From: CALMEC01 sp964434425
GTDB taxonomy: Bacteria > Actinomycetota > Thermoleophilia > Miltoncostaeales > Miltoncostaeaceae
Reading direction: 5' to 3'
Assembly: GCA_964434425.1 (NCBI GenBank)
Contig: CAYSVH010000014.1
Location: 15,867 to 79,866 of the forward strand
DNA: 64,000 bases
This document shows positions 45,166 through 53,497 of the stretch, piece after piece (the stretch's first letter is position 1; each line of letters opens with the position of its first letter). The notes under the pieces are model-generated. The model saw nothing but the letters and a program-made list of their open reading frames with translations. It ran no database searches and was not told the DNA's origin. Position numbers and translations under genes: made by a program.

Positions 45166-46044
45166 ATGGGACCTCTACGTTCACTCGCCAAAGGTGCCGG
45201 AGCCGTCCGGCCGTTCGTGAACGCCGTCCGCGGCGTCGAGCGCGCGACGAGCGACGATCTCGGCCTCAGCGTCATCGACGGTGACCCGGCGGCGACCGCC
45301 GCCCTGCGCACCCTCCTGGGAACGGGTGGCGAACCACCCGTCGACGCCCATGGCGGACCGGTGATCTACGTCGCCGTACCGGGGCACGATCCCACGCTCG
45401 CGGCCACCGTGCTGGCCCGTGCGCGGAGGCAGGGGAGGACCGTCGTCGTGCTCATCGCCGCCGACGCCGCGCACGCCAAGGACATCGAGCGACTCCTTCT
45501 CAGCCACCCACCCCTCGATCTCTCCAACATCGCCCACGTGCGGTCGATCGACGACACCGAGTTCATCCTCCCGTCGATCGCGACGCTCCTGGGGGATGAC
45601 GCCGTCTCCGTGGCCCGGGCGCATCCCGCGCTGCGTCCGGCGGTGAGCGAGATCCTCACAGCTCAGGCGGCGCGGCGCGCCGGTGCGATCGGCATGGCCG
45701 GCATCGTGCCCGGGACCCAGCTCCCCGTCATCGCCGCCCTCCAGGTTCGGCTCATCGCACAGCTCGCCACGATGCACGGACGCCCGCTCGACGTGCGTCG
45801 CGGCATCGAGGTGGGGGGCGTGGTGCTGTCGGCATTCGGTTGGCGGGCGGTCGCCCGTCGTGCGTCGCGGGCTCTTCCGGTCGGTGCGTTCGCCGTACGT
45901 GCGGGCGTCGCCTACACCGGGACCCGCGTGCTCGGCGAGGCCGCCCGACGGTACTTCACCACGGCCGGCGAACACGCCGATGCGCCGTTGGACGGACTCG
46001 CGACGGCCCTCGCCGGCGCGCTGAAAAAACGCAAGGACACCTAA
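45166..46044 (+). CDS. DUF697-like (YcjF-type) hypothetical protein
   Basis: A 292-residue protein of unsure function. The N-terminal 110 residues look like a Rossmann-type domain (PVIYVAVPGHDP, TVVVLIAADAA) without a P-loop. The C-terminal half (AIGMAGIVPGTQLPVIAALQVRLIAQLATMHG..., then GRGIEVGG-type glycine-rich helices) resembles DUF697 domains, which follow GTPase domains in YcjF-like membrane proteins. The start ATG at 45166 is 3 bp after the repeat. It lies between rodA and rng and its stop is immediately followed by the rng TTG start, so the two are one transcript. Confidence 0.62.
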   Translation: MGPLRSLAKGAGAVRPFVNAVRGVERATSDDLGLSVIDGDPAATAALRTLLGTGGEPPVDAHGGPVIYVAVPGHDPTLAATVLARARRQGRTVVVLIAADAAHAKDIERLLLSHPPLDLSNIAHVRSIDDTEFILPSIATLLGDDAVSVARAHPALRPAVSEILTAQAARRAGAIGMAGIVPGTQLPVIAALQVRLIAQLATMHGRPLDVRRGIEVGGVVLSAFGWRAVARRASRALPVGAFAVRAGVAYTGTRVLGEAARRYFTTAGEHADAPLDGLATALAGALKKRKDT

Positions 46045-47508
46045 TTGAAAACTCGGATACTCGTGTCGGTCGACCGCTTCGAAACGCGCGTGGCGATTAC
46101 GGAGGGCGACCGGGTGAGTGAATGCCACATCGAGCGCCGCGGGCGCCGATCCGTGGTCGGACACGTGTGGAAGGCCAAGGTCGACAACGTCCTGGCCGGG
46201 ATGGAAGCGGCGTTCGTCGACATCGGCCTCGCCAAGTCGGGGTTCCTGCACGTCGACGAGGTCGTGGCGATGGGCGTGCCCAAGAACAAGCGGATGATCG
46301 CGGACCTCCTGAAGAAGGGCGACAGCGTCCTCGTGCAGGCCGTGAAGGATCCGATGGGCACCAAGGGCGCGCGACTCACCATGCAGCTGTCGCTGGCGGG
46401 CCGCTTCCTGGTCTTCGTCCCGTACGGCGACGGCGTCGGCGTGAGCCGCCGCCTGGACGACGAGGAGCGTGACCGTCTCCGCAAGGTCTGCAAGAAGCTC
46501 ACGAAGGGGGAGGGCGGCCTCATCGTCCGCACGCAGGCCGCGGGCGCGAGCGAACGTGAGCTGGCGCGCGACGTCGAGGCCCTCCGTCGTCTCTGGGCCG
46601 CGCTTCAGGCACGCGCCGAGCAGGTGACGGCACCCAGCCTGCTCTACAGCGAGGCCGACCGGTCCCTGAAGGTCATCCGCGACCTGTTCGGCGACCACGT
46701 CGACGAGGTCCTCATCGACGACGAGACCCAGTACACGCGCATCCTGGAGTTCCTGCGGCGTACGTCCCCGGAGCTGGCGGAACGCATCCACTTCTACGCC
46801 GAGCCCAAGCCGCTCATGGAACGCTATGGCGTCGACAAGGCGCTCAGGTCCACGCTTTCGCGGCGCGCCGACCTGAAGTCCGGCGGCTACCTCATCATCG
46901 ACGACACCGAGGCCATGACGGTCATCGACGTCAACAGCGGCCGCAACGTGGGCCGGGGCAAGACGACGCTCGAGGAGACCATCACCCAGACGAACCTCGA
47001 GGCCGCGGAGGAGGTCGTCCGGCAGCTGCGCCTGCGCGACATCGGCGGCATGATCATCATCGACTTCATCGACATGGACGATCAGCGCAACCGCCACGCC
47101 GTGCGCCAGGCCCTCGAGGCGGCACTGGCGCGCGATCGGGCCAAGGCGTACGTGGTCGACATCTCGCCGCTCGGCCTGGTCGAGATGACCCGCCAGAACA
47201 TCAGCGACGGACCGCGCGAGATCATGACCGAGGAGTGTCCCACCTGTCAGGGCGTCGGCATCATCCCGAGCACCGAGACCCATGCGGTGAACGCGGACCG
47301 CGAGATCCGGCGGAAGCTCTCGGAGCGCCCGGAGAAGGCGTTCTCGGTGGCCGTCCATCCCGACATCCTCGACCTCGTGTCGGGTGACGACGATGCCGGC
47401 GTGTCCGACATCGAGTCCGAGACGGGCAAGCGCCTGCGGCTCGAGCCGGATCCGTCGCTTGCGGCGGACGTGATCCGCGTGTCCTCGATCGGGAACGGCG
47501 GGAAGTGA
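46045..47508 (+). CDS. rng: Ribonuclease E/G
   Basis: A 487-residue endoribonuclease of RNase G length. The S1 RNA-binding domain covers about residues 35-125 (VDNVLAGMEAAFVDIGLAKSGFLH). The catalytic metal-binding aspartates are in MTVIDVNSG (about 295) and MIIIDFIDMD (about 340). The zinc-link CPTCQG (about 398-403) supports the tetramer. It processes rRNA and starts mRNA decay, cutting AU-rich single strands near a 5' monophosphate. The start is TTG, directly after the TAA of the upstream gene; a strong hairpin follows the stop. Confidence 0.95.
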   Translation: MKTRILVSVDRFETRVAITEGDRVSECHIERRGRRSVVGHVWKAKVDNVLAGMEAAFVDIGLAKSGFLHVDEVVAMGVPKNKRMIADLLKKGDSVLVQAVKDPMGTKGARLTMQLSLAGRFLVFVPYGDGVGVSRRLDDEERDRLRKVCKKLTKGEGGLIVRTQAAGASERELARDVEALRRLWAALQARAEQVTAPSLLYSEADRSLKVIRDLFGDHVDEVLIDDETQYTRILEFLRRTSPELAERIHFYAEPKPLMERYGVDKALRSTLSRRADLKSGGYLIIDDTEAMTVIDVNSGRNVGRGKTTLEETITQTNLEAAEEVVRQLRLRDIGGMIIIDFIDMDDQRNRHAVRQALEAALARDRAKAYVVDISPLGLVEMTRQNISDGPREIMTEECPTCQGVGIIPSTETHAVNADREIRRKLSERPEKAFSVAVHPDILDLVSGDDDAGVSDIESETGKRLRLEPDPSLAADVIRVSSIGNGGK

Positions 47509-47513
47509 TCCGA

Positions 47514-47553
47514 GGGGCTGGCAGACGGCCGTCGGCGGCCGTCCGCCAGCCCC
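47514..47553 (+). terminator. Hairpin after rng
   Basis: A 17-bp stem with one mismatch (outer bases GGGGCTGGC / GCCAGCCCC) and a 6-nt loop begins 6 nt after the rng stop. No U tract follows. Confidence 0.6.
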
Positions 47554-47619
47554 CGCACGCTCAAATCTCGGCTGTGACGGTTACGCTCCGAGCACGACCT
47601 GCCGATAGACGGTGAGGAC

Positions 47620-48828
47620 ATGAGCGACACGAAGCTCTCACGCACAGCCGTCATCGCTGTACTCACCTGGGTTGCCGTCGCCATCGCGGCATCCGCGATC
47701 GCGATCGCCGTCGACCCCCGGGTCGGTGACGTGTGGGCGCTCGCAGCATTCACGGTCGGCGCGTCCCTGGCGCAGCTCTTCCTGGTCTACGCATCGCCCC
47801 GGCTGGGATACGACATTTCGCTGGCGTTCCTCTTCGCGGCGGTGATCATCCTGCCCGGGCCCGCCATCGTGATCGTCGCAGTGCTCATGTTCCTGCCCAT
47901 CTGGCTGAGGGCGAACTTCCCGTGGTACATGCCCATGTTCAACATGGCGAACTACGCGTTCCCCGCCCTGGTGGCGAAGCTCATCGTCTCGCAGGGGCCC
48001 GTCACGGGGTTCGCCGGTGCCGGTCGCATCGCGGCCGCCACGATCGTCTTCACCCTGATCAACCACGCCGCCCTCGCGGTCATCGTGCGCCTGGCACGGG
48101 GCGAGACGCTGCGGCAGTCGCGGCTGTTCTCGATCACGCACCTGTCCCTCGACACGCTCGTCCTCTGCTCGGGTGCCGCCATCGCCTTCCTGTGGCAGGA
48201 CGCACCCATCTCGAGCGTCTTCGCCATGCTGCCGCTACTCCTGATCGCCCGCGCCCTGCAGATCCCGCGGCTGGAACAGGAGAGCTGGACCGACCCGAAG
48301 ACCGACCTTTACAACGCGCGCTTCTTCTGGGATCGCGGTGACGAGATCGTGCGGCGTGGCAAGGGCACCGCGGCCCTGGCCATGCTCGACCTCGACCTCC
48401 TGCGCGAGATCAACAACGCCCACGGCCACCTCGCCGGGGATGCGGTCATCACCAGGGTCGGCCAGTTGATCCGGTCACGGGCGCGTTCGACGGACGTCGC
48501 CGCGCGTTTCGGCGGGGAGGAGTTCGCGCTTCTCATGCCGTCGACGTCGCTGGCCGACGCCGCCGTGGTCGCCGAGCGCATGCGGGAGGCCGTGGAGGCC
48601 ACACCCATCGAGACCGAGGGTGTGATCCTGAACGTGACGATCAGCATCGGTGTGACGTCGGGGCAGGACACCCTGGAGGCCCTGATCCGGCATGCCGACC
48701 GGGCGCTCTACCGGGCCAAGGACCTGGGGCGGAACCGTGTGGTCGTTGCCGACGAGACCCTTTCGCTCGACGACTTCGACACCCCGCGCACGGGCCGGGC
48801 GGCCAGCTCCGTCCGATACCCGGTCTAG
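47620..48828 (+). CDS. Membrane diguanylate cyclase (GGDEF domain)
   Basis: A 402-residue protein. The N-terminal 210 residues hold about six or seven hydrophobic segments forming a sensor module without a recognisable named domain. The GGDEF domain begins at about 225 (TDPKTDLYNARFF), with the metal-binding ALAMLDLDLLREINNAHGHLAGD and the intact catalytic RFGGEEFALLMP (GGEEF at 298-302). It should make cyclic di-GMP from two GTP. The inhibitory RxxD I-site is not seen at the usual place (RSTDVAARFGGEEF has R-S-T-D, which may serve). It lies alone between rng and rplU. Confidence 0.92.
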   Translation: MSDTKLSRTAVIAVLTWVAVAIAASAIAIAVDPRVGDVWALAAFTVGASLAQLFLVYASPRLGYDISLAFLFAAVIILPGPAIVIVAVLMFLPIWLRANFPWYMPMFNMANYAFPALVAKLIVSQGPVTGFAGAGRIAAATIVFTLINHAALAVIVRLARGETLRQSRLFSITHLSLDTLVLCSGAAIAFLWQDAPISSVFAMLPLLLIARALQIPRLEQESWTDPKTDLYNARFFWDRGDEIVRRGKGTAALAMLDLDLLREINNAHGHLAGDAVITRVGQLIRSRARSTDVAARFGGEEFALLMPSTSLADAAVVAERMREAVEATPIETEGVILNVTISIGVTSGQDTLEALIRHADRALYRAKDLGRNRVVVADETLSLDDFDTPRTGRAASSVRYPV

Positions 48829-48882
48829 GTGGTCGAAGGCGGGCGGGGTGCGGGATTTCCGTCGCTCGCCGGAGAGATCCGG

Positions 48883-48888
48883 TACAAT
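48883..48888 (+). promoter_or_regulatory. -10 element of the rplU operon
   Basis: TACAAT lies 53 bp before the rplU start. A matching -35 at 17 nt is not convincing. Confidence 0.4.
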
Positions 48889-48941
48889 GCCCAGCCGCGC
48901 CCGCGAACGGGCGTTTGTTCGTCTTTCGACCGGGAGCACAG

Positions 48942-49238
48942 GTGCCGGACTACGCAGTAATCGCCGTCGGCGGCAAGCAATATCGTGTGTCCGAAGGTGA
49001 GCGTCTGCTCGTCGATCGGCTTGCGGTGGACGAGGGCGAGACGTTCTCCCCGTCGGTCCTCGCCGTGGGCGAGGGCACCGGCATTTCGGACGGTGGATCC
49101 GTCACGGCACTCGTCGAGGAGCACCTCCTCGGCAAGAAGGTGGTCGTGTTCACCTACCGCCCCAAGAAGGACAGCAAGAAGAAGCGCGGCCACCGCTCGC
49201 GCCTCTCGCGCATCCGTATCGAGTCCATCACGGCGTAG
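48942..49238 (+). CDS. rplU: 50S ribosomal protein L21
   Basis: A 98-residue protein matching L21: YAVIAVGGKQYRVSEGERLLVDRL at the N-terminus, then GKKVVVFTYRPKKDSKKKRGHRSRLSRIRIESI with the typical K-K-x-x-x-x-x-G-H-R signature. The GTG at 48942 is preceded by GGGAG at good spacing and lies where homologues begin; longer in-frame starts add sequence unlike L21. It lies 16 bp before rpmA in the conserved rplU-rpmA-obg order. Confidence 0.97.
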   Translation: MPDYAVIAVGGKQYRVSEGERLLVDRLAVDEGETFSPSVLAVGEGTGISDGGSVTALVEEHLLGKKVVVFTYRPKKDSKKKRGHRSRLSRIRIESITA

Positions 49239-49254
49239 ACGAGGAAATAGCGAA

Positions 49255-49518
49255 ATGGCTCATAAGAAGGGTGGCGGCTCCAGCCGCAACGGTCGCGACT
49301 CGGCGGCACAGCGCCTCGGCGTGAAGGTCTTCGCCGGCCAGGTCGTCCCGGCCGGTTCGATCATCGTCCGCCAGCGCGGTACCAAGTTCCGTCCCGCGGA
49401 CGGCACCGGCATCGGCCGCGACCACACCATCTTCGCGACGGTCACCGGACGCGTGGAGTTCACGAACGGTCACAAGGGACGCCGCGTGTTCGTCCACCCG
49501 GAGACGGCCGCGCAGTAA
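49255..49518 (+). CDS. rpmA: 50S ribosomal protein L27
   Basis: An 87-residue protein with AHKKGGGSSRNGRDSAAQRLGVK directly after the initiator Met, which is mature L27 without the cleaved N-terminal extension of Firmicutes. The N-terminal tail reaches the peptidyl-transferase centre. GSIIVRQRGTKFRPADG and VFVHPE complete the family pattern. GAGG precedes the ATG. The Obg-like gene follows 129 bp later. Confidence 0.97.
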   Translation: MAHKKGGGSSRNGRDSAAQRLGVKVFAGQVVPAGSIIVRQRGTKFRPADGTGIGRDHTIFATVTGRVEFTNGHKGRRVFVHPETAAQ

Positions 49519-49647
49519 GCCCGTGCCCCGCGTCGGAGGCTCCGTCGCGGTCCGGCGGTCGCACCCCATGCCGGGATCAGGTCACATACGGGCGGTGATG
49601 GCGGGTCGAGGCGTCGCCATCCCGGTCCCCGGTGCGGAGCGCTAGCG

Positions 49648-50583
49648 GTGGCGTTCACCGATCGGGTCAAGATCCATGTCCAGGGCGGGCACGGCGGTGG
49701 TGGCTGCGTCTCGTTCCGTCGTGAGTCACGCGTACCCAAGGGCGGCCCGGACGGCGGCAACGGGGGGCACGGCGGCTCTGTCGTGGTGATCGCCGACCCG
49801 GCGGTCGAGGACCTGTCCCGCTATCGCCACCTCGTGCATCACAAGGCCCGGCCGGGACAGCCGGGCTCGGGGCGACGTCGGCACGGCAAGAACGGCGAGG
49901 ACAGCGAGATCCGCGTTCCTCTCGGCACCCGGATCATCCGCGACGAGGAGACGATCGCCTTCCTGAACGAGCCGGGCGAGCGCGCCGAGGTCGCCGTCGG
50001 CGGCGAGGGCGGCATCGGCAACCACGCGTTCCGGTCGTCCACGCACCAGACGCCGCGCGAGTCGGTGCCGGGGATGCCGGGCGACGAGGCCTGGATCGTC
50101 CTCGAGCTGCGCATGCCGCTCTCGGTCGCCATCGTCGGGCTCCCGAACAGCGGCAAGAGCGCCCTTCTGAACGCGCTCACGGGTGCTGTCGCCCCCGTGG
50201 CCGAGTATCCGCGTACCTCCCGCCAGCCGGAGTTCGGTCCTCTGAACGACGACTTCGGGAACCTGTTCCTCGTGGCCGATCTGCCCGGTGTCGACGAGCA
50301 GGGCCGGCCCCGTCGCGACGGCTACCTCGGACAGCTGGAACGGGCCCAGATCATCCTGCACTGCGTCGACGGCCGGGATCCCGAGCTCATCGGCGCGTCG
50401 CTGGCACAGGTCCGCGAGGGAATCGCGCCGTTCGTCGGTGCCGACACCCCCGAGATCGTCGTCGCCACACATGTGCGGGGCGAGGCCCCGGAGGGTGTGG
50501 ACGTCGCCGTCGACTCGTTCGCCGGTGCCGGTATCGACGACCTTCGCGAAGAACTCGTGACGCGTCTTCGGGCCGCGATCTGA
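49648..50583 (+). CDS. obg: Obg-like protein with degenerate GTPase domain
   Basis: A 311-residue protein. The N-terminal Obg fold is convincing: VKIHVQGGHGGGGCVSFRRE, PKGGPDGGNGGHGGSVV and GGEGGIGN. The G domain keeps G1 (GLPNSGKS, about 164-171) and DLPG (211-214), but the switch II segment after DLPG is shortened, the G4 NKxD is replaced (IVVATHVR), and the G5 serine-alanine is altered. Canonical Obg proteins are 330-480 residues and usually carry more sequence after the G domain; this one ends with it. It occupies the conserved place between rpmA and proB, sharing one base with proB (TGATG). It may bind nucleotide differently or act without hydrolysis. Confidence 0.88.
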   Translation: MAFTDRVKIHVQGGHGGGGCVSFRRESRVPKGGPDGGNGGHGGSVVVIADPAVEDLSRYRHLVHHKARPGQPGSGRRRHGKNGEDSEIRVPLGTRIIRDEETIAFLNEPGERAEVAVGGEGGIGNHAFRSSTHQTPRESVPGMPGDEAWIVLELRMPLSVAIVGLPNSGKSALLNALTGAVAPVAEYPRTSRQPEFGPLNDDFGNLFLVADLPGVDEQGRPRRDGYLGQLERAQIILHCVDGRDPELIGASLAQVREGIAPFVGADTPEIVVATHVRGEAPEGVDVAVDSFAGAGIDDLREELVTRLRAAI

Positions 50584-51698
50584 TGTCCGTCGTCGTCGTC
50601 AAGATCGGGAGCTCGACACTCGTCGATTCGAAGGGTGCGTTCCGCGAGGATGTCCTCGAGGCGCGCGTGACCGACCTCGTCGAGTTACGGCGGCGCGGAT
50701 ACCGGCCGGTTCTCGTCACGAGCGGCGCGATCGCCCTCGGGCTGGCCCGGCTCGGCGTCACCCGTCGGCCGACCGGGCTTCCGGACCTCCAGGCGGCGTC
50801 GGCGGTGGGGCAGGGAGTCCTGATCAAACGGTACATCCGGGCCTTCGCCGCGCATGACACGGTGGCCGCACAGGTGCTCCTCACGTCCGGCGACCTCGCG
50901 GAGCGGGCCACCTACATCAACGCTCGCAGCACGCTGCAGCGCCTGCTCGATCTGTCCACGGTCCCGGTGGTCAACGAGAACGACACCACCGCCACCGACG
51001 ACATCACCTTCGGCGACAACGACGTCCTCGCGTCGCTGGTCGCGATCCTCCTGGGCGCCCAGGTGCTGGTCCTCCTGACGGATCGCGACGGTCTCTACGC
51101 GCCGGGCCCCGACGGACCGGTGCTCATCGAGGATGTCCCGGTCGGGACGTCCCCCGAGGATGTCGAGCTCGCCTCGATCGCCGGTAGCGGCCTGGGACGC
51201 GGTGGCATCACCAGCAAGATCGCTTCCGCCTCGATGGCCACGGCCGCCGGGGTGCCGACGGCGATCGCCAACGGCGGCGCCGACGGCATCGTGCTGGATG
51301 TGGTGGAGGGCCGCGGCCGCGCCACCCGGTTCCCGGCCTCGGGGGCAGCGGGTTCGGCGTTCAAGCTCTGGTTGAGGTACGCCAAGCCGACGCGGGGCCG
51401 GATCACCGTCGACAGCGGGGCCGCGGCCGCCCTGGCCCATCGTGGCACGTCACTTCTCGCCGTGGGGATAACGGAATGCGACGGCGACTTCCAGATGGGT
51501 GACGCCGTCGAGGTCACCGATCCGGAGGGCACGCTCATCGGCAAGGGCATCGCCAACCTGCCGGCCGATCAGGTCCGGCACGTCGTGGGACTCTCGAGCG
51601 CCGAGATGCGCACCCGTGTCCCGGGGCTCCCGGACGAGGTCATCCACCGCGACCGGTTCGTGCTCGTCGAGAGGAACGGTGCCCAGGGGCGTCGCTGA
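50583..51698 (+). CDS. proB: Glutamate 5-kinase
   Basis: A 371-residue enzyme phosphorylating glutamate as the first step of proline synthesis. The amino-acid kinase domain shows VVVKIGSSTLVD at the N-terminus, VTSGAIALG, VPVVNENDTT with FGDNDVLAS, and the GTGGITSK-type loop as GRGGITSKI. A C-terminal PUA domain runs from about residue 275 (GRITVDSGAAAAL). The ATG shares a base with the stop of the Obg-like gene. proA is not in the window. Confidence 0.96.
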   Translation: MSVVVVKIGSSTLVDSKGAFREDVLEARVTDLVELRRRGYRPVLVTSGAIALGLARLGVTRRPTGLPDLQAASAVGQGVLIKRYIRAFAAHDTVAAQVLLTSGDLAERATYINARSTLQRLLDLSTVPVVNENDTTATDDITFGDNDVLASLVAILLGAQVLVLLTDRDGLYAPGPDGPVLIEDVPVGTSPEDVELASIAGSGLGRGGITSKIASASMATAAGVPTAIANGGADGIVLDVVEGRGRATRFPASGAAGSAFKLWLRYAKPTRGRITVDSGAAAALAHRGTSLLAVGITECDGDFQMGDAVEVTDPEGTLIGKGIANLPADQVRHVVGLSSAEMRTRVPGLPDEVIHRDRFVLVERNGAQGRR

Positions 51699-51782
51699 TA
51701 CGGTGGCCCCGATGAGACCCCCGTCATATCGGTGTATCGCCGTGCGGCCGGGCATCGGTGCGGCGTGTCCGGTGGTGCGCCG

Positions 51783-52391
51783 GTGACGGAGCGAGCGCGG
51801 CGGATCGGCGTCTTCGGCGGCACCTTCGATCCGCCCCACCTGGGCCATGTGATCGTCGCCCAGGAGTGCCTGTGGCAGCGCCGCCTCGACGAGGTGCTCC
51901 TGGTGGTCTCGGCTCGGCCGCCGCACCGAGGCACCCCCGCGGCGGACCCCGAGATCCGCCTGAGGATGGTGGCCGCCGCGGTCGACGGACTCCCGGGGCT
52001 CCACGCGTCGCGCGTCGAGATCGACCGCGACGGACCCAGCTACACCGCGGACACGCTGGAGCGGCTCCAGGTGAGCGAGCCCGACGCCGAGATCAGCCTC
52101 ATCATCGGAGCCGACCAGCTGCTCGCGTTCGGCACCTGGCGGGATCCCCCGCGCATCACCGCCGTCGCGCGCCTCGTGGTCGTGGCACGCGGATCGGCCG
52201 ATCTGGACGCGGTCGCCGACGCGGGGGAGCACATCGCCCCGGGGAGGGTCGACCTCGTGGCGATGCCCGCCGTCGAGATCTCCTCTACCATGATCCGGGA
52301 TCGCGCCCGAAACGGCGAACCGTACGCGCACCTCGTGCCGCGACCCGTCGCCGACATCGTCGTCGCGGAGCATCTGTACCGTTCCGCATAG
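51783..52391 (+). CDS. nadD: Nicotinate-nucleotide adenylyltransferase
   Basis: A 202-residue enzyme adenylating nicotinate mononucleotide in NAD synthesis. IGVFGGTFDPPHLGHV at residues 8-23 is the nucleotidyltransferase motif with the H-x-G-H; VSARPPHRG, IGADQLLAFGTWRDP and the C-terminal EISSTMIRDR complete the signature. I chose GTG at 51783 because the conserved core begins eight residues later; the frame is open upstream to 51732. Its TAG is in the same frame as rsfS downstream. Confidence 0.95.
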   Translation: MTERARRIGVFGGTFDPPHLGHVIVAQECLWQRRLDEVLLVVSARPPHRGTPAADPEIRLRMVAAAVDGLPGLHASRVEIDRDGPSYTADTLERLQVSEPDAEISLIIGADQLLAFGTWRDPPRITAVARLVVVARGSADLDAVADAGEHIAPGRVDLVAMPAVEISSTMIRDRARNGEPYAHLVPRPVADIVVAEHLYRSA

Positions 52392-52421
52392 GCTCCACGC
52401 ATCACCAGAAGGACGTACCCG

Positions 52422-52817
52422 ATCACCGATCAGCCCGAAGTCACCACGCACGATCTCGCCCTCCGCATCGCGAGGGCGGCCGACGCCAAGAAGGGCGCCG
52501 ACATCGTGATCGTCGACATGCGCAACCTCGTCGCGTACACGGACTACCTCGTCATCGCCACGGGGCAGACTCCGCGTCAGACCAAGGCCATCGCGGAGGA
52601 GATCCGAAAGACGGTCAAGGAGGAGACGGGGGTCTTCGCCCGCCGGACGGAGGGCGACCGTGAGGGTGAGTGGATCCTCATGGACTTCGTCGACGCCATC
52701 GCGCACGTGTTCACGCCCCAGGCGCGCGATTTCTACCGCCTGGACCGCCTCTGGCGCGAGGCGCCCATCGAGGAGTACGCTCCCGAGCCGGTCCCCGCCC
52801 GGAGCGTGGAGGGCTGA
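52422..52817 (+). CDS. rsfS: Ribosomal silencing factor RsfS (apparent ATC start)
   Basis: A 131-residue protein that binds L14 and blocks subunit joining when nutrients are low. The RsfS core is unmistakable: DLALRIARAADAKKGADIVIVDMRNL, TDYLVIATG, and GEWILMDFVDAIAHVFTPQARDFYRLDRLW. The first ATG, GTG or TTG is a GTG at 52506, inside this core, which would delete about 28 conserved residues. AGAAGGA at 52407-52413 lies 8 nt before an ATC at 52422, the best-supported start. The frame is shared with nadD, whose TAG is ten codons upstream, so readthrough is another option. Confidence 0.9.
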   Translation: MTDQPEVTTHDLALRIARAADAKKGADIVIVDMRNLVAYTDYLVIATGQTPRQTKAIAEEIRKTVKEETGVFARRTEGDREGEWILMDFVDAIAHVFTPQARDFYRLDRLWREAPIEEYAPEPVPARSVEG

Positions 52818-52846
52818 CGGGGCACGCGTCCCGTCGCGCGTTTCCC

Positions 52847-52852
52847 TATACT
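52847..52852 (+). promoter_or_regulatory. -10 element of tRNA-Ala
   Basis: TATACT lies 11 nt before the tRNA, a close match to the sigma-70 -10 consensus. Confidence 0.6.
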
Positions 52853-52863
52853 GTCGGTCTCTC

Positions 52864-52936
52864 GGGGGATTAGCTCAGCTGGGAGAGCGTCGCGCTGGCA
52901 GCGCGAAGGTCACCGGTTCGATCCCGGTATCCTCCA
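52864..52936 (+). tRNA. tRNA-Ala (GGC)
   Basis: Acceptor stem GGGGGAT/ATCCTCC (one G-T pair), D-arm GCTCAGCTGGGAGAGC, anticodon stem TCGCG/CGCGA with loop CTGGCAG (anticodon GGC), and T-arm ACCGG/CCGGT are all present, with discriminator A and no encoded CCA. An intrinsic terminator follows. Confidence 0.97.
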
Positions 52937-52942
52937 CTCGCG

Positions 52943-52969
52943 AAAGCCCCGCTATTGGCGGGGTTTTTT
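52943..52969 (+). terminator. Intrinsic terminator after tRNA-Ala
   Basis: AAGCCCCGC and GCGGGGTTT pair around the loop TATTG (one G-T pair), followed by a run of six T. This is the only classic U-tract terminator seen in the window. Confidence 0.9.
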
Positions 52970-53074
52970 CGTGGCATGACGGGGCGGGGCCGTCAACGGT
53001 GAGGCCACCTCGCGGGTGCCGTTTCGCCGACCCGGTGGTTGTGGCCGGACGATCCGTGCCAGCATCCGTCGCGC

Positions 53075-53398
53075 ATGGACGTCGTCGATCACACGCCGGC
53101 CGGATGGTTCCTCCTGGGCGACGGGGACGATCTGTTCCTCGACGTGAACCGCAGCCACGGGGTGGCGGGCCATTCGTGGCTGATCCCACTCGATCCGGCG
53201 GAGCGACGGGTGTACCCGGACGAGGGGATCGCCGCCCTTGACCGTCTGGCCCGGGCGATCCAGGACTCCGCGCCAGGTGCCCGCGGCACGGCGTCGGAAC
53301 ACCGGGATCGCGATCTCTCCGACGTGCGCGGGCGGGAGGTGCTCGACGCCATCGGACGCTGGCGCGACGCCGCTGCGAAGTCGCCGCCGCACCCCTGA
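53075..53398 (+). CDS. Hypothetical protein
   Basis: A 107-residue soluble acidic protein I cannot assign. The N-terminus MDVVDHTPAGWFLLGDGDDLFLDVNRSHG reads like a small beta-rich domain, and the second half (EGIAALDRLARAIQDSAP, then VRGREVLDAIGRWRDAA) is helical. No signal peptide or membrane segment is visible. A GTG 36 bp upstream is a possible earlier start. Codon use is like the neighbouring genes. It lies between the tRNA-Ala terminator and the lipoprotein gene, 99 bp before it, in the same direction. Confidence 0.6.
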   Translation: MDVVDHTPAGWFLLGDGDDLFLDVNRSHGVAGHSWLIPLDPAERRVYPDEGIAALDRLARAIQDSAPGARGTASEHRDRDLSDVRGREVLDAIGRWRDAAAKSPPHP

Positions 53399-53497
53399 TC
53401 GCCATGACGTCACCACGGCGGCCGGCGGTGTCGTCGCCTTGCCCAGACGCGTCGCAGCGCCACGGCTGATGCGCGGGGCGTCTGTCAGAGTGCCGCC

